The notes under the pieces: model-generated
Database searches by the model: none
The model's input: the letters and a program-made list of their open reading frames with translations, nothing else
What the model was told of the DNA's origin: nothing
Part shown: piece by piece, positions 11,140 through 21,588 of the stretch
Layout: every line of letters begins with the position of its first letter
Numbering within the stretch: position 1 is the stretch's first letter
Program-made: the position numbers and the translations under genes
Assembly (NCBI RefSeq): GCF_910592395.1
Contig: NC_088312.1
Location: 12,898,001-12,962,000 of the forward strand
Origin: Lineus longissimus
Taxonomy: Eukaryota > Nemertea > Pilidiophora > Heteronemertea > Lineidae
Reading direction: 5' to 3'
DNA: 64,000 nucleotides

Positions 11140-11515
11140 ATGAATAACACAGCGGTAATCGAACAACAGATGAACCATATTGGTGCTATTAACCCCAGTT
11201 CACAACAAGGGTACCAACAAGGATACCAACAAAGTTCGACTACGACTTCGTCAAGAGAGCAAAGCTCGACTCCAAAGCAACAGAAACAAACTATGACTTC
11301 GTCAAGAGAGCAATGCTCAACTAACTCGTTGAACAGTTCAAATCTAGTTAATCCTATTCAAGGCATAGTTATCCCTAGTTACCCAACTAGCCTCAACTAG
11401 CAGTCAACTAGGCTCGACTAGCAGTCAACTAGCCCCAACTATGACTTCGTCAAGAGAGCAAAGCTCGACTACGACTCAACAAGTCTTAACTGATAGTGGT
11501 ATTAAATTCTAAAAT
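11140..11515 (+). CDS. Gln/Ser/Thr-rich repetitive ORF in the 5-kb element
   Basis: An 86-codon frame (11,140-11,400) built from short repeats such as QQGYQ and TSSREQSST. The DNA repeats (ACTTCGTCAAGAGAGCAA, AACTAGC) continue past the stop to about 11,500, so the frame was probably longer before it broke. Low-complexity linker-like protein with no function assigned. Confidence 0.35.
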
Positions 11516-11550
11516 ACCTTGGTACCGTAAAGTCAACTTTTAAATGGAAA

Positions 11551-11799
11551 ATGCATAAGCCTCGTTCTGAGAGTGGAGTGTTTTGGACACGCAACCAAGA
11601 TGCTCTACCAAAGTTCCCTCGGGTTGCACTAAAATGTGGAAACCATGCACACAGCTCACTTCAGAAGTTTGAGGCTCTCAAAACACTGCTTCAAACACAA
11701 ATCAGCCAAGGAAGCATCAACCACCCTAAGTTTTTTAATGAGCACTACACATATTTGCTGAGAAAAACGCTCCAAATAGCCCATTTGCGCGGATTTTAG
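11551..11799 (+). CDS. unrecognised 82-aa ORF near the central palindrome
   Basis: The frame contains FWTRNQDALPKFPRVALKCG and later NEHYTYLLRKTLQIAHLRGF. It is less AT-rich than the ORFs before it and may come from another source. No family is recognised. It ends 170 bp before the long palindrome. Confidence 0.25.
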   Translation: MHKPRSESGVFWTRNQDALPKFPRVALKCGNHAHSSLQKFEALKTLLQTQISQGSINHPKFFNEHYTYLLRKTLQIAHLRGF

Positions 11800-11969
11800 C
11801 ATCACTTGAGCGAGCCTATGCGGACTTCCTATGCACGCTGCCGTAACATAATGTAAACAACGGCGCTACCGGCGCTCCGGGCAGGCGATGGATGGAATTT
11901 GCCAAATTCGCACATTTTCAAGTTATTTTCGTGGCCTATCTTTTTAAGTTTGAGGTATTTTAGAATAGA

Positions 11970-12104
11970 AATTGAACCCGAGGCGGAGGACCTTGGTTGA
12001 GTTACCAAGACACTCGAGGGTGGAGCTAAAATACAGACGAAATTTTAGCTCCACCCTCGAGTGTCTTGGTAACTCAACCAAGGTCCTCCGCCTCGGGTTC
12101 AATT
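11970..12104. repeat. perfect palindrome, 63-bp arms, 9-bp spacer
   Basis: Bases 11,970-12,032 are the exact reverse complement of 12,042-12,104, separated by 12,033-12,041. Each arm contains a smaller hairpin (CTTGGT, six bases, ACCAAG), so a folded strand would have side branches. It lies exactly between the + strand ORFs on its left and the - strand ORFs on its right. Perfect identity in otherwise degenerate surroundings means recent origin, active correction, or an assembly foldback. Confidence 0.95.
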
Positions 12105-12228
12105 CCTTAAGCCAAACAAGACCTTGAAGTGTTAGTTACTACTGGTAAAAGCAAGGATTTCCTGAATAAACAGATTACCTTTAATGTGTTCTTAGCTAAG
12201 AAATTACCATTCTTTTTTGTTAATTCAA

Positions 12229-12492
12229 CTACTGGTATTTCCCCTTTTCCATCAGGTAAAAATATATCTTTTGTTGTTGATTGTAGTTAAATAATTTAGC
12301 ATCAATGAGTTTTTTATTTGTAAGTTTGTAGTCAAGTGTCTTTCCTCTATCAATAATTCGTGGTGCGAGATTATTTAGTTTGTTCTTGTCATAATTCCAT
12401 ATTGTTTTTAAATTTGGATTTGAATTTGCATTAAGCAATGCTTTATCTAGTTTATCCTCAATAAAGTCATATTTGGATTCTATTGCCATCAA
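12229..12492 (-). CDS. unrecognised 87-aa ORF of the 5-kb element
   Basis: Minus-strand frame, Lys/Asn-rich (IWNYDKNKLNNLAPRIIDRG), with composition like a gene of an AT-rich virus-like element. It is the first minus-strand frame right of the palindrome and is convergent with the + strand ORFs. No family is recognised. Confidence 0.4.
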   Translation of the reverse strand: MMAIESKYDFIEDKLDKALLNANSNPNLKTIWNYDKNKLNNLAPRIIDRGKTLDYKLTNKKLIDAKLFNYNQQQKIYFYLMEKGKYQ

Positions 12493-12922
12493 TTCAGGGA
12501 CAAAACCTCTTGGTCTTTCTGATCTGTGTTAAATAACAACAGTCTTGGTAATAACAGGAGTCTTACCAAGCTCAGTACTATGATCATCCTGAATGTGATC
12601 AACATGACTGTGGTCAGTTTTATGATCATTAATCTTACTAACAGGTTTCTTCATAATTGCAACATTATTCTTCACTCTTATTGTCATAACACTCCTTCCG
12701 TCATTTGTGGTGGTAAAACCTTTTTACCATTAACATCAATCTTACCAAACTTAGCATTAGTGGGTGCAATTAAGATATCATTATTGTAATTATCTACCTT
12801 ACTGATCCTAAGTACCAGGTTAGAACCAATGATGTACAGTCCGGAGGGGGGGGCTATTACATAATCAAATATTGTATGTGTATCAGATAATGATTTCTGA
12901 TACCTTTGAATAGAAGTGAGGA

Positions 12923-13463
12923 TCAGGATGCTTGTCTATCGAATCCTTTAGAAGTTTGATGAATTCCTTCTGAGCATCTAATTGTGTTTCTGTTCTTCCT
13001 GTAATTGGAGTTCTGGTGAGCGCCTGGGCGCCCAGTTTGCAAAATAAACATTAGTTCTGGGTCATTCAATCTGTCTATCCCATGATTTGAGAAACCTGAT
13101 GACTTCAATATCATGAATTGTTGGTATGTCTGACATGGTTTCTGTTCTATCACATCAAAAAACATTTTTATGTTGATTATCATGATACTTGATGAAAGTA
13201 TCGGGGTACTTGAAATTAACCATACCAGCATCCCAATCTGCATTAAACATTGGAGGCATTCTGTTCTCTTGAACTTGCATCCGAAAGAAATTAATTTTCG
13301 AATTATTGATGTAATAACCTGGATCGGTTATGTTGGGGTTGTAATCCGGTACTCTCCAGGAAGTCCACCCCGCATTACTTTCAAACACTGAGAAATCATA
13401 CTCGTCTTGTAGACGAAACTCACTTAATAACTCTCCTTGTTTTTTTGAAAATAGTTTCACCAA
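12923..13463 (-). pseudogene. unrecognised frameshifted gene of the 5-kb element
   Basis: The upstream part (13,155-13,463) has motifs AGWTSWRVPDYNP and MPPMFNADWDAGM. Coding sense then moves to another frame (about 13,160-13,020; GFSNHGIDRLNDPEL) and again to a third (about 13,020-12,900; KEFIKLLKDSIDKHPDPHFY). At least two frameshifts are therefore present. Together roughly 190 codons remain. Size and composition would suit a structural protein of a Polinton-like element, but I cannot identify a fold from sequence, so that is only a guess. Confidence 0.4.
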
Positions 13464-13857
13464 GAATTGGGATCTCTAGGTTTTTCATTATTTTACAGAT
13501 TTGATAGTGAACATGAAATCTGTAAAATAACCTTATCATTGTATCAATGGTCTTTAACTGAAATTCCACAACAGGTTGATGCAAACCATACAGCCATGTT
13601 AAATTGATTCAGGTAAAACGAAAGTTGAGAGCCAGCTCCCGCTGGGTTTTTCATCAGTGAGTCTTAGACTTTCCTTTTTTTCAAACTTAATAACCCAGGA
13701 GTTATCTAAGATTATTTTACAGTGAACAATACTAGTAGGGGTAACATAAACATCAAAGTTAAAGAACTCATATGTAAACATATCCTTATGTTGTGTTGCT
13801 ATAGGACAATAAATCATTTATTTAGTGTTAAACCCACTACTAGTAACATAAGCTTTA

Positions 13858-13960
13858 CCCTAGTAATAGGAAAAAGCGGTAATACTAGAAATGGCATTTT
13901 TCCTAAATTTGGCTTCAGCTTTTTAAAAAGTCGTTGATTCTCGTACACTCTCTTTCCTAT
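13858..13960 (-). repeat. right TIR of the 5-kb element
   Basis: Reverse complement partner of 9390-9511; the inner boundary CCCTAGTAATAGGAAAAAG is the best conserved part. Confidence 0.75.
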
Positions 13961-14359
13961 TTACCCTGATAGAGGCCGTCAGAAGCGCTGTTACTTTATC
14001 GGTAGTCTCACTGCATTCCCTTCCTTTCCCACGCGTCCATGTCGCAACAACACCAACACTCACACGTGGTTGTCGCACGAGACACACACTGAACGCCATC
14101 ATAATGGATGACCAGGTGTTCAATGAGTAACGCTTCCAGGGATGTTGACCAGACCCGAACACACAGTGCAAGTTGTATAGAAGAAGGGTAACCTGATCCT
14201 GAGGTTGGCACTATCAATTCAGGCCGTCATTCAATTACTTTGTGTCGAGCAATTTGATTGGCCACCCGTTTATGACGGTGCGTCCGACGGATTTCCTGCC
14301 CCTTTGTGTCGGGCGGTGAAAGGAGGAGACTTTAAGACTAATATTCACCGCTGATAAGT
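13961..14359. other. unexplained right flank of the 5-kb insertion
   Basis: Absent from units B and C. It contains TTCACCGCTGATAA at 14,344, a near-direct repeat of TTCACCGCCGATAA at about 9359 on the other flank. No ORF is convincing. Confidence 0.4.
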
Positions 14360-14589
14360 CAGCTTGTCGGTGCCCAGTCACCTCCTATTCTACACAGTAG
14401 TTTCCATCACCAATGCACAAAAAAAGGAATAATTCAAATGATCACGCTCTTCCGATGTTGACTCCGATTTCACCCGAGTTAGCGCTCCATGCGTCGACCC
14501 CTTCCACGTTGAACGAGGCGTTTCCTGGAGCCATGGATCAACCCTGCGACGTCTTGGTGCTGATATCGATTTTTCCGACGTCACGCTTG

Positions 14590-15085
14590 ATTACGCTTGA
14601 TTACCCCACAACTGCGACGATGCTTGTGCGTGTAAGCAGGGCCGTTTACACGCACAAGCGAAAGCCCGATGAGATCCGATCGAATCCGATTGCGGTCAAA
14701 AACTTCCTCGTGTAAACGAAAACCAATGGGGACTCATCGAGTCTCATGAGGTCTAATCCGGATTCAAATTGGGACCATCAGATGAGGTGGTTCCATCGGG
14801 ACTAGTCCTCATTCGTCAGGATTGATCGGGATCAAAATGGGTCGTGTAAATTGTCACCTGGTTTGTGTGTTATCTCCACTGTACTATATTCAGTATTGGG
14901 GTTGGGAGCGTATTAGCGAAGCCAGCCTTACCCCCGGCATGCAGTTCTTGGAAACCATCGACTACCCCTCTCCAAATAAATAATTTCTAACAGAAAAAAA
15001 AGCGCTTAACATTTACTCTTACCCGTACACTGGGCCAGTCATTGCCAGCAACTATCTTACTATTCCCTGAATAACTCCAAAGTTA
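14590..15085. other. unit A-specific sequence, possible MITE
   Basis: Units B and C do not share most of this stretch. It contains CCGTTTACACGCACAAGCG near 14,642 and GGGTCGTGTAAATTGTCACC near 14,840, which are partly complementary ends and may bound a roughly 210-bp MITE. No gene is seen. Confidence 0.3.
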
Positions 15086-15366
15086 TTGGCACGAATTCCT
15101 TGCTCAAATCAGCCCTTACCGGGGCCAAAGTTAGTCCAAAGGCTGGACATAGCAAAGGTACGTGTTCGCTTTATATTCAAGTCAGTTGAAGTCTGCCAGA
15201 AAGTAAAGTATCGTCACCCACCGTCATTTGACGCTGTAGATCAAATGGATTCCTGCCTGACCTGTATTAATCTAATTGAACATAAATACTAGTATGAATG
15301 AATATTACTCTGTAGACATCACTGCCCAGTGCTATCCAATGCGTTGCTCTATACATTGTCACAGCA

Positions 15367-15621
15367 ATGAAAGAAACAGGCGACGAAGTGATAACATTTG
15401 AAAAGGTTGTTGATGACTGGGTCATATTAGTACCAGACAGAGGTGTGCGGGTTGTTGTTTCAATGTTGGCCTGCTCGATTCTATGCAGCCAGCTGGACTG
15501 TTCGACGATGAATTTTCAACTGGACAATGCAAAGTGTCAGATGAGTAAGCGGAAGGCCACGTGGATGGAGAGGGAGGAGGCGACAGAGAAAGCGGGTAAC
15601 CAGATGTATCAAAAGAAGGTA
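15367..15621 (+). CDS. gene A, exon 2 of the three-copy tandem family
   Basis: 85 codons are open from the ATG; the same exon is at 21943-22269 and 37653-37919. Shared motifs in order are FEKVVDDWVILVPDRG, LACSILCSQLDCST, and SKRKATWMEREEATEKAGNQ (a charged, helix-prone tail). The exon is taken to end at a GTAACT donor present at the aligned position in all three copies, phase 0, matching the phase of the 3' exon 555 bp downstream. The true 5' border is uncertain: upstream, copies A and C do not keep the frame that copy B has. No domain is recognised. Confidence 0.5.
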
Positions 15622-16176
15622 GTAACTGCTGTTTCGACGCTACATCAAGTCGGTTGAGCATCATCTATTACACATGCCTATTGCATAGGTCTTCTGTACT
15701 GTATGGGCGCCTTTCAGGTGGTTTACTTGTGGCGACGTAGTATTAGCGCTATAAGTGGTTTCACGTGACATCATCACCTGCCATGCTGGCGGAACACACA
15801 AAAGAAAGCAAGGCAAAGGACCATGACATCATTTGATTCAGTTGAGTCAGGCACGTCGAATCATTGTTCTGCTCTCCAACATGACTAGCCGTGACAGCAC
15901 TCTGTATGGGCTGTTGGCATCCTGCTAGGCGGCGCTGGCTGTCACTACGGTAATCAGGGTTTGTTAAGTGATGCAAGCCACTCGTCAAATGTAAAATCGA
16001 CACGAATCAATTCGAGTTGGTTTAACAAGGGCTGCTGTGCCGTAATGAATACGAAATGTCAATCCTACCCTCATTTATATGTGAAAGACATTGAAATATT
16101 GTTTTTAATATATTTTGTTTGATGTTTTTGTTCGACCATCCGATACATCATATTTGATTCCCAATTTTTAATATAG

Positions 16177-17211
16177 GTCACAGGAAACATCGTATATAAA
16201 CGTTCCAGGACTATATCATTTCTGCCACCAATAAGCTTGCATGACAATTGGCACTTCGATGACAAAACAGCCAGGATGATAGTATACAAAATACATAAAC
16301 ACACCATCACTCCAACTTACACTGTTATCGTGTACCAGCTGAGGCGTAAATCGTATAATATTCTTTATAAAACAGTTTTTAAAAGAAAAATTAAACTACT
16401 TCATTATCATGCGAACTACAAACAATTTGTTGCATTTTCTTCTGTGTCGAAGGGTGATAGCAATTTAGTTACCTTTCTCTACGATATAACAAATGGATCA
16501 TTCTCAGGAAAGATTTTCATTCCGCCGAAAGATATTTGTCTAGCAAGTACAGTAGATTACGATATAATGATTGGATTCCAAAATAAGGTATTAATTTATT
16601 GCAAAATACGTGGCCGAAAGCTGGCGACATTTTATGAATCGTCAGAAGCTTATAAGGAGGGTGACCTCCAACTTATTCTTAAAAGTGGTGCCAGTGTCTC
16701 TTTGCGTCGTATGAATTTTCCCAATCACCAACCTGCACCCGTACGACTGCCAGTTATTAGTGAGGATATTTACCAATCGAACTGGTATATGGTGACAGCT
16801 TATCGGAAGTCCAATGCATATAAACCTGACGACTACAATACTGCATCTGCAGCGAAAATCAAAAATAGGGATGCCAATAGAAGAGGCGGTCTCCGCATCG
16901 ACCGAGCGCATGGCCTGTTGGTTCTCATGCCAAATGATTATGAGATTTACGGGAACGGCATGGCTATCATTGCCCTGAAAGAAGTCTACAAACCAAGGAA
17001 TGGTCTGCTCACAATTGGTTCGGGTAAATGTAATTTTATGAAAATAAGTGCAACTTTACATCCTCCGTGCATTCGTTGTGATAGGTACTACTTTGCAGTG
17101 AGCCCGCTTGATGGCGCACTTTTTCACGTGATACGATCTCCACAAAGAGGAATGAAGAGGGGCGGTTATCTCACGTCGGTAGATATCTACAAACTACTAA
17201 ACGTGCATTAG
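16177..17211 (+). CDS. gene A, 3' exon: unrecognised 344-aa domain, propeller-like
   Basis: The frame is open from the acceptor TTTTTAATATAG to TAG at 17,209-17,211. It has no internal ATG near its start, so it is best read as a 3'-terminal exon and not a single-exon gene. Repeating beta-rich blocks (FVAFSSVS, LVTFLYDITNGSFSGKIFIP, DYDIMIGFQNKVLIYCKIRG, SNWYMVTAYRKSN) and a Cys-rich CIRCDRYYFAVSPLDGALFH near the C-terminus suggest a beta-propeller such as those in F-box or NHL/WD proteins. This is inferred from pattern only, and no family signature was found. It is nearly identical to copy B. Differences are spread out, but both frames stay open, and indels near codon 250 keep the frame. Confidence 0.65.
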   Translation, partial: VTGNIVYKRSRTISFLPPISLHDNWHFDDKTARMIVYKIHKHTITPTYTVIVYQLRRKSYNILYKTVFKRKIKLLHYHANYKQFVAFSSVSKGDSNLVTFLYDITNGSFSGKIFIPPKDICLASTVDYDIMIGFQNKVLIYCKIRGRKLATFYESSEAYKEGDLQLILKSGASVSLRRMNFPNHQPAPVRLPVISEDIYQSNWYMVTAYRKSNAYKPDDYNTASAAKIKNRDANRRGGLRIDRAHGLLVLMPNDYEIYGNGMAIIALKEVYKPRNGLLTIGSGKCNFMKISATLHPPCIRCDRYYFAVSPLDGALFHVIRSPQRGMKRGGYLTSVDIYKLLNVH

Positions 17212-17519
17212 AGAAATAATGCATTCATTTACACATATGCATACATTCATTGAATAAAAATGTTCGGTAAAGTCGTTTGAACTGCATAGTTAAATTTAGC
17301 ATTTTAGGGGAGGTTTCAAGAGAATATTTTGAGACAGTACTTTTTAGATTGGAACATTATCCCCACTGTACCTGGGGACAGTTAACTTTTATCAGTGCTA
17401 TGGATTTAAGCACAATCTAATACATTTGTTCGTATCCTTGTGGCCCTTTCCATTTGAATGTGTAAGCTAAGTCACGTCCAACCAATCCCCTACGCCAGGG
17501 TCTAGATAAGTAAATAGGC
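17212..17519. other. 3' flank of gene A
   Basis: Contains AATAAA at about 17,253 (CATTGAATAAAAATG), a plausible polyadenylation signal 42 bp after the stop. The same signal is kept after gene B (about 24,037). Confidence 0.5.
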
Positions 17520-17790
17520 CCACGATAATGGCAGACTGCAGTCTGATTTCATATGAATTTCAGTGGACTGTAGACTGTTTTGGGATGCATCCTTGGGTCA
17601 GTGCCAGGGCGAGTGCTAGAGACAGTGCCAGTGCGAAGGTGCCAGTGCCAGCGTGCCAGTGCCAGAATGCCAGTGCCAGAATGCCAGTGCCAGAATGTCA
17701 GTGCCAGAATGCCAGTGCCAGCGTGCCAGCGCCAGGTATTGAACCAACCCCATAAATTTCGTGGTCAATGAAACATCCGTGCGCGTGCGT
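17520..17790 (+). repeat. GCCAGTGCC minisatellite module, longest copy
   Basis: Array of 6-12-bp variants (GCCAGTGCCAGAAT and similar) at about 17,600-17,735, longer than in the other copies. It expanded within the tandem unit. ORFs of 60-75 codons across it on both strands are repeat artefacts. Confidence 0.75.
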
Positions 17791-18181
17791 TTGTAGCGGA
17801 GATATGGAGTTTTTTTCCCCATTTATGTGAGTCTTGATCGCTTAGACAAAACGGGCCAAAATGCCGTATCCATACTTGGAGAAAAGAAGGACAGTAATCT
17901 TACTGATCGGATCACTTGGATTTTACGACATTCTTGTTCAAATTTTTTTTCAATTGACGTTCGCCAGTTGTTCAACACTAAAAGTTGGGCGTTATATACA
18001 CATCAGTCACCCTTTTTAACAGCACTTGACAAGTATGCCTATGTCTGTAAACAAACATTTGCCTAATTATATTCGGGGATTGAAAGTTAGCACTAACCTT
18101 TGCAACTAAGCCTTATTATATTCGCCTAAAAGTAAGAATTGTTGTCAAAATATTCAAAAAACGACCCAAGTCAATTGTAAC

Positions 18182-18370
18182 ATGTCCGCTTTCCAAAATC
18201 TGCCTCACAAAAGTCCAGTTGTTTTGAAGCAGACCTTCAACAACAAGTATTTGTTATCGCTGCAAAGTAAACTACAGAATCGTTCCGTCTACGCCGGTCA
18301 TCGGGTTATGGATCTGAATCTGGAGAAATGGCATGTCAACAAACGTCGACGTCTGACCATCGGGTTAAAG
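18182..18370 (+). CDS. candidate first exon of gene B (MSAFQ-type)
   Basis: 63 codons from ATG. The frame begins MSAFQNLPHKSPVVLKQ and ends in a basic segment before the point where copies A and C have GTAAGA. Here the site reads CTAAGA, so the donor is lost and the ORF runs on to 18,415. It would be the first coding exon of a gene whose last exon is at 22,967. No family is recognised. Confidence 0.35.
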
Positions 18371-19350
18371 CTAAGATGGAGAATTTTGCCGACGCCCGAC
18401 AACTTCCAAGGGTAAAGGGCCAGGGTCCGGTTGTTCAAAGCCCGTTTTTTTAGTGACCGCTAAGTTTTAGCATAGTGACCACTACCAAATTTAGTGGAAC
18501 TTATGGGTTCCGCTAAAACTTGGCGACACCCAATGGCATTACTCCGCTAACTGAGCGGTGGCAGAGCAGCCACTACGCCTAACGGAGTAAACTTGTTCGC
18601 GGCACGCTATTAGATAACGGTGGTTTAGCCGCCGCAAAACCATATAGCGGTGCTTTGAACCACCGGGCTCTGGTCTCTCCGAATCTCACCCTCTCACTTT
18701 CACGCTGGATTCATCGTAAACAAATAAAGCATGTGCTAACCCATACTAGTGAGACGCAGAGAGCTGGGCTCATCTCAAAAGTCAGCTAGAATGTCATTTA
18801 TCGGTGCCTAACTTTTGTGCTGGAAAAGAGTATTAATTTCAGAAGTAGGATAGGATATCAACATGAAATCAAGTCAGACTGTCTCATTTCTTGCTCTTCT
18901 TTATAGTAATGAAAACAAAATTTTGTAAGTGACAATCTGTTTAGTTTAGTCCACACCCCGATAAAACAATACGATAGAGTTGATATATTTAAAACCTAAT
19001 TTCATTCTTCTATAATCTCTCCTTGGAACCTATATACAAAACGGAAACTGTTGGATTGTTTATAAGGCACATACATTTCTTCACACTATGCACACTATAC
19101 AGCCTTATTTAAATTTGCACCAAGCGATTGATCAATAATCAATAATCAAGTTTCATCTCTAAACACAGATAACCCCTTTCAAATATCACAATAGGCTTAC
19201 CAATACTACAATATTGACAACTCATAAAAATCGAGTTTCATGATACCAGTGGGCTTTGTTGTAAGGAGTACTACAAGTCTGTAGATGCATTCAATCGACG
19301 ATTGTTTTGAAAATATTTCCGATTCCTTCGACAGTTAAAACGATTTATGA

Positions 19351-19785
19351 GTGTCACGCAAAGGAATTAGCGCGGAACTTGATAATGACATCACAGACCT
19401 TCGTACTTCGTCGTTCGTATCAGGGTTGCGAAACCTGTCTATTCTCTACATTGCAACCGCGAGGAAGGAAGCTCCGAGGACCTCGGGTGAGCTGTATTCG
19501 ATTAACCTCGGCCATCGCAATATAAGTTATTCTAAACGTCACGTGATATTTCAGGAAACCGTCATGCCGACCCGCTATCATTATCGACTTAAAAGTTGCC
19601 TACTTCTGTCAGTTTCCAAATATCAGAAAATTCATACATTTTGTCTCGCATTCTTCGTTTTAAACATTTTCTTCAGAACGGCAAATGTACAAATTAATCA
19701 TTCCACAAGCTTTCATAGAATGAATGAATCAATGTCAACAAGGTCTCGAAACCATATCTTTATATTCATGTATTGGTCCTTTTAA
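19351..19785 (+). other. three-copy conserved ORF, intact in unit B
   Basis: 144-codon open frame; the annotated first codon may be non-ATG. It includes ARKEAPRTSGELYSI and, after an internal ATG, a hydrophobic TFCLAFFVLNIFF. Copies A and C are interrupted or shorter. The function is unknown, and it may be fortuitous in non-coding DNA between exons. Confidence 0.3.
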
Positions 19786-20010
19786 GGGACTATACAGGCA
19801 GTACGTGTAGCTAGATAGGCAAGATAAAGTTTATACAAGAAGTCTCCAATAGGGGTCTCTCTCATGTCACAGTACGTCGAAACTATTCACGCTTGTACGT
19901 AGTATGTATTTTGTGCTGAATCTAACATGACCCAGTACCCTAGCTGTGTATATTAGCCACCTGGAAATTTGACCCGCCTGCTCCTGCCTATAGTCCCCCT
20001 TTAAGTACTG
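19775..20010. mobile_element. MITE, AAGGGACTATA family, full copy
   Basis: Ends AAGGGACTATACAGGCAG and CTGCCTATAGTCCCCCTT are inverted partners. Marker strings inside are CAATAGGGGTCTCTC, CACGCTTGTACG and GTGCTGAATCTAACA. The same family appears, whole or in pieces, at about 26,294-26,412 plus 32,523-32,627, and near 29,049, 35,420, 35,880, 36,590 and 48,940. Confidence 0.7.
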
Positions 20011-20339
20011 ACGAGCATTTAACTGTTACTGTGGAATGTTTCACGCAACAGGTGTAAAGAATGCTCAACCGTTTTGTTACTGAAGAATTACTGAAAATGA
20101 TCCTCTTCTTCGCCACAGTTCTTGGATGGGTGTGGTCGAACATCGATTTCTTTTAGACGCTGCATGTCATATGGACTGTTTTTGAGTAGGACATAGACCA
20201 GCTTCCTTTTGCTTGCTGTTAAATTTCCACTGGTGGTCGTTTCGCGCTCAAGCGAATTTCAAATTGGCAGCTTTAATTTGGAGATGTCGATGGCAACTGT
20301 TCAGCCGTGATGAAATGGGAGTTGTGGAGATGTCCTGAG

Positions 20340-20790
20340 ATGTCAAAGCCGCAAATATTGCCACAAATAATGCAACTACAAAACGATATCAATGACAGTG
20401 TCGACATGAGGGATTCAAATTGTGAAAATTTTTGTCACTGGTAAGCCCCCTAGATCAATTCCAAACTGGCCGTTGATGACACGATCTTTCGGCCGCCCGG
20501 AAATTCACGAGACTATGCGAAGATAATGTTAATTTTGAATATTTGTAACGTTGGCTTCGATTGGCTGATTAATGTTCTAGACCATAATTCATGTTCAGTG
20601 ATTGGTTTATTAATGGTCTAGAACAGAATTCCTGTACTCTAATTGGCTGCTTTATCTTCTAGACCAATTTTCCTGGTCAGTTATTGGTTGATTAATGGTC
20701 TAGAACAATATTCCTGTTCTCCTATTGGTCAAATTATATTTAAGAACATAAATAATTATGTTCTAGAACATGAATCGGCATTTATGTCTA
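20340..20790 (+). mobile_element. half of a foldback element (centre plus right arm)
   Basis: Matches the centre and right arm of the element at 33,016-34,045. The right arm consists of degenerate ~55-60-bp repeats, each with TTCTAGACC or TCTAGAACA and ATTGG. At 20,340 an ATG opens 33 codons starting MSKPQILPQIMQLQ and running to a GTAAGCC donor. The left arm is missing, so this copy has suffered a deletion. Confidence 0.6.
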
Positions 20791-21570
20791 CTATATATAC
20801 GGCCTACGCGCTGTGTCAATCGAGAGTGGCCAACCTTGATAAAAATAAGTCGCTAGATTCGCGGTTGAGAGAGGAGAGGGGAGCGGAGCGGAGCTAGGCC
20901 CCTCATTCAACCCTCTTTGTTCGTGCCAGGCATGCCCGGAGCGCCAATACCAGCGCGTTTGGTCTAAAATTGCATTCCCTGTCGAAAATCGCGTATAAGA
21001 TTAATACGAAGCACACTCGTGGGATTTTTACCACCACACTACACGCTCGGCGGCTTTTGGTAGCGAGGAAACCACCTTGCCTGCGATCTCGCGGTTTCCC
21101 AGCCAAAGACGACCTGGTGTAGAATGGAACGTTCTGATTCGAACTGAATTATAAATTCACTTTTTGAAACCGATCGATCTTTTGCGATGTAAAGTAACAT
21201 AGCACTGCCACATGCAAAATTGCAATCGCATTCAATCTTAAAGGACCATTGGCATTATTAAGGGCAATATTACCCAGCTGTTGGCTGCCCAGTCACCTCC
21301 TATTCTACATAAGTAGTTTCCATCAACAAATTGTACAAAAATCTGACTGAATTATCACGCTTTTCCGAATGTGACTCGAATTTGACCCGAGTTAGCTCTC
21401 CTTGCCTCGATTCTTTCCAAGTGGACCGATGCACTCGTAAGGCGTTTCCGGAGCCATGGATCTACCCTGTGACGTCTTGGTGCTGATATCAATTATTCTG
21501 ACGTCACGCTGATGAAGCTTGATTACCCCACAGCTGCGACGATATATGGGACTGACGTTACGTCGTAATA

Positions 21571-21588
21571 GCGGGGGGGGGGGGGGGG
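21571..21588. repeat. poly-G run
   Basis: About 17 consecutive G. Other C/G homopolymers lie at about 29,125, 29,404, 37,415, 39,826 and 49,283. Lengths may be unreliable. Confidence 0.8.

Larger units (their letters stand above)
9326..14359. mobile_element. 5-kb ambisense TIR element inserted in unit A
   Basis: Unit B has one copy of CAGCTGTTGGCTGCCCAGTC (21,277-21,296). In unit A near-copies lie on both sides of a 5-kb insert: CAGCTGTCGGCTGCCCA ending at 9325 and CAGCTTGTCGGTGCCCA at 14,360-14,375. Inside, imperfect inverted repeats lie at 9390-9511 and 13,858-13,960; both contain ATAGGAAAGAGAG, ATCAACGACTTTTT and CTTTTTCCTATTACTAGGG. Plus-strand ORFs fill the left half and minus-strand ORFs the right, converging on a perfect palindrome at 11,970-12,104. 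AT-rich composition, TIRs and ambisense layout recall Polinton/Maverick or related virus-like elements, but no polymerase, integrase or ATPase motif was found. About 400 bp outside the right TIR and 64 bp outside the left are unexplained. Confidence 0.6.
6090..17519 (+). repeat. tandem unit A (first of three)
   Basis: Shared sequence begins at TTGATCGCTTAGACA and runs, with insertions, to the 3' exon of the A gene. Homologous landmarks in A/B/C are: CCGTATCCATACTTGG at 6138/17865/24561, the start of the MSAFQ-like exon at 6467/18182/24874, exon 2 at 15367/21943/37653, and the 3' exon at 16177/22967/38588. Unit A carries a LINE-like insertion (about 8028-8540) and the 5-kb ambisense element (9326-14359). 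Removing these leaves about 6 kb. Confidence 0.8.

Noticed and set aside
9990-13463. Firm assignment of the 5-kb element to Polintons or parvovirus-like agents
   Set aside because: Only layout, composition and a hairpin support it; no polymerase, integrase, helicase or capsid motif can be seen.
16237-16239. Start of the 324-codon frame of gene A at this position as the true initiator
   Set aside because: The codon is TTG, not ATG, and the frame continues upstream to an AG acceptor at 16,175-16,176; an internal exon start is more likely. The same holds for copies B and C.
17528-17822. ORFs on both strands through the GCCAGTGCC array
   Set aside because: Repeat length without stop codons in several frames; no conservation of protein across copies.
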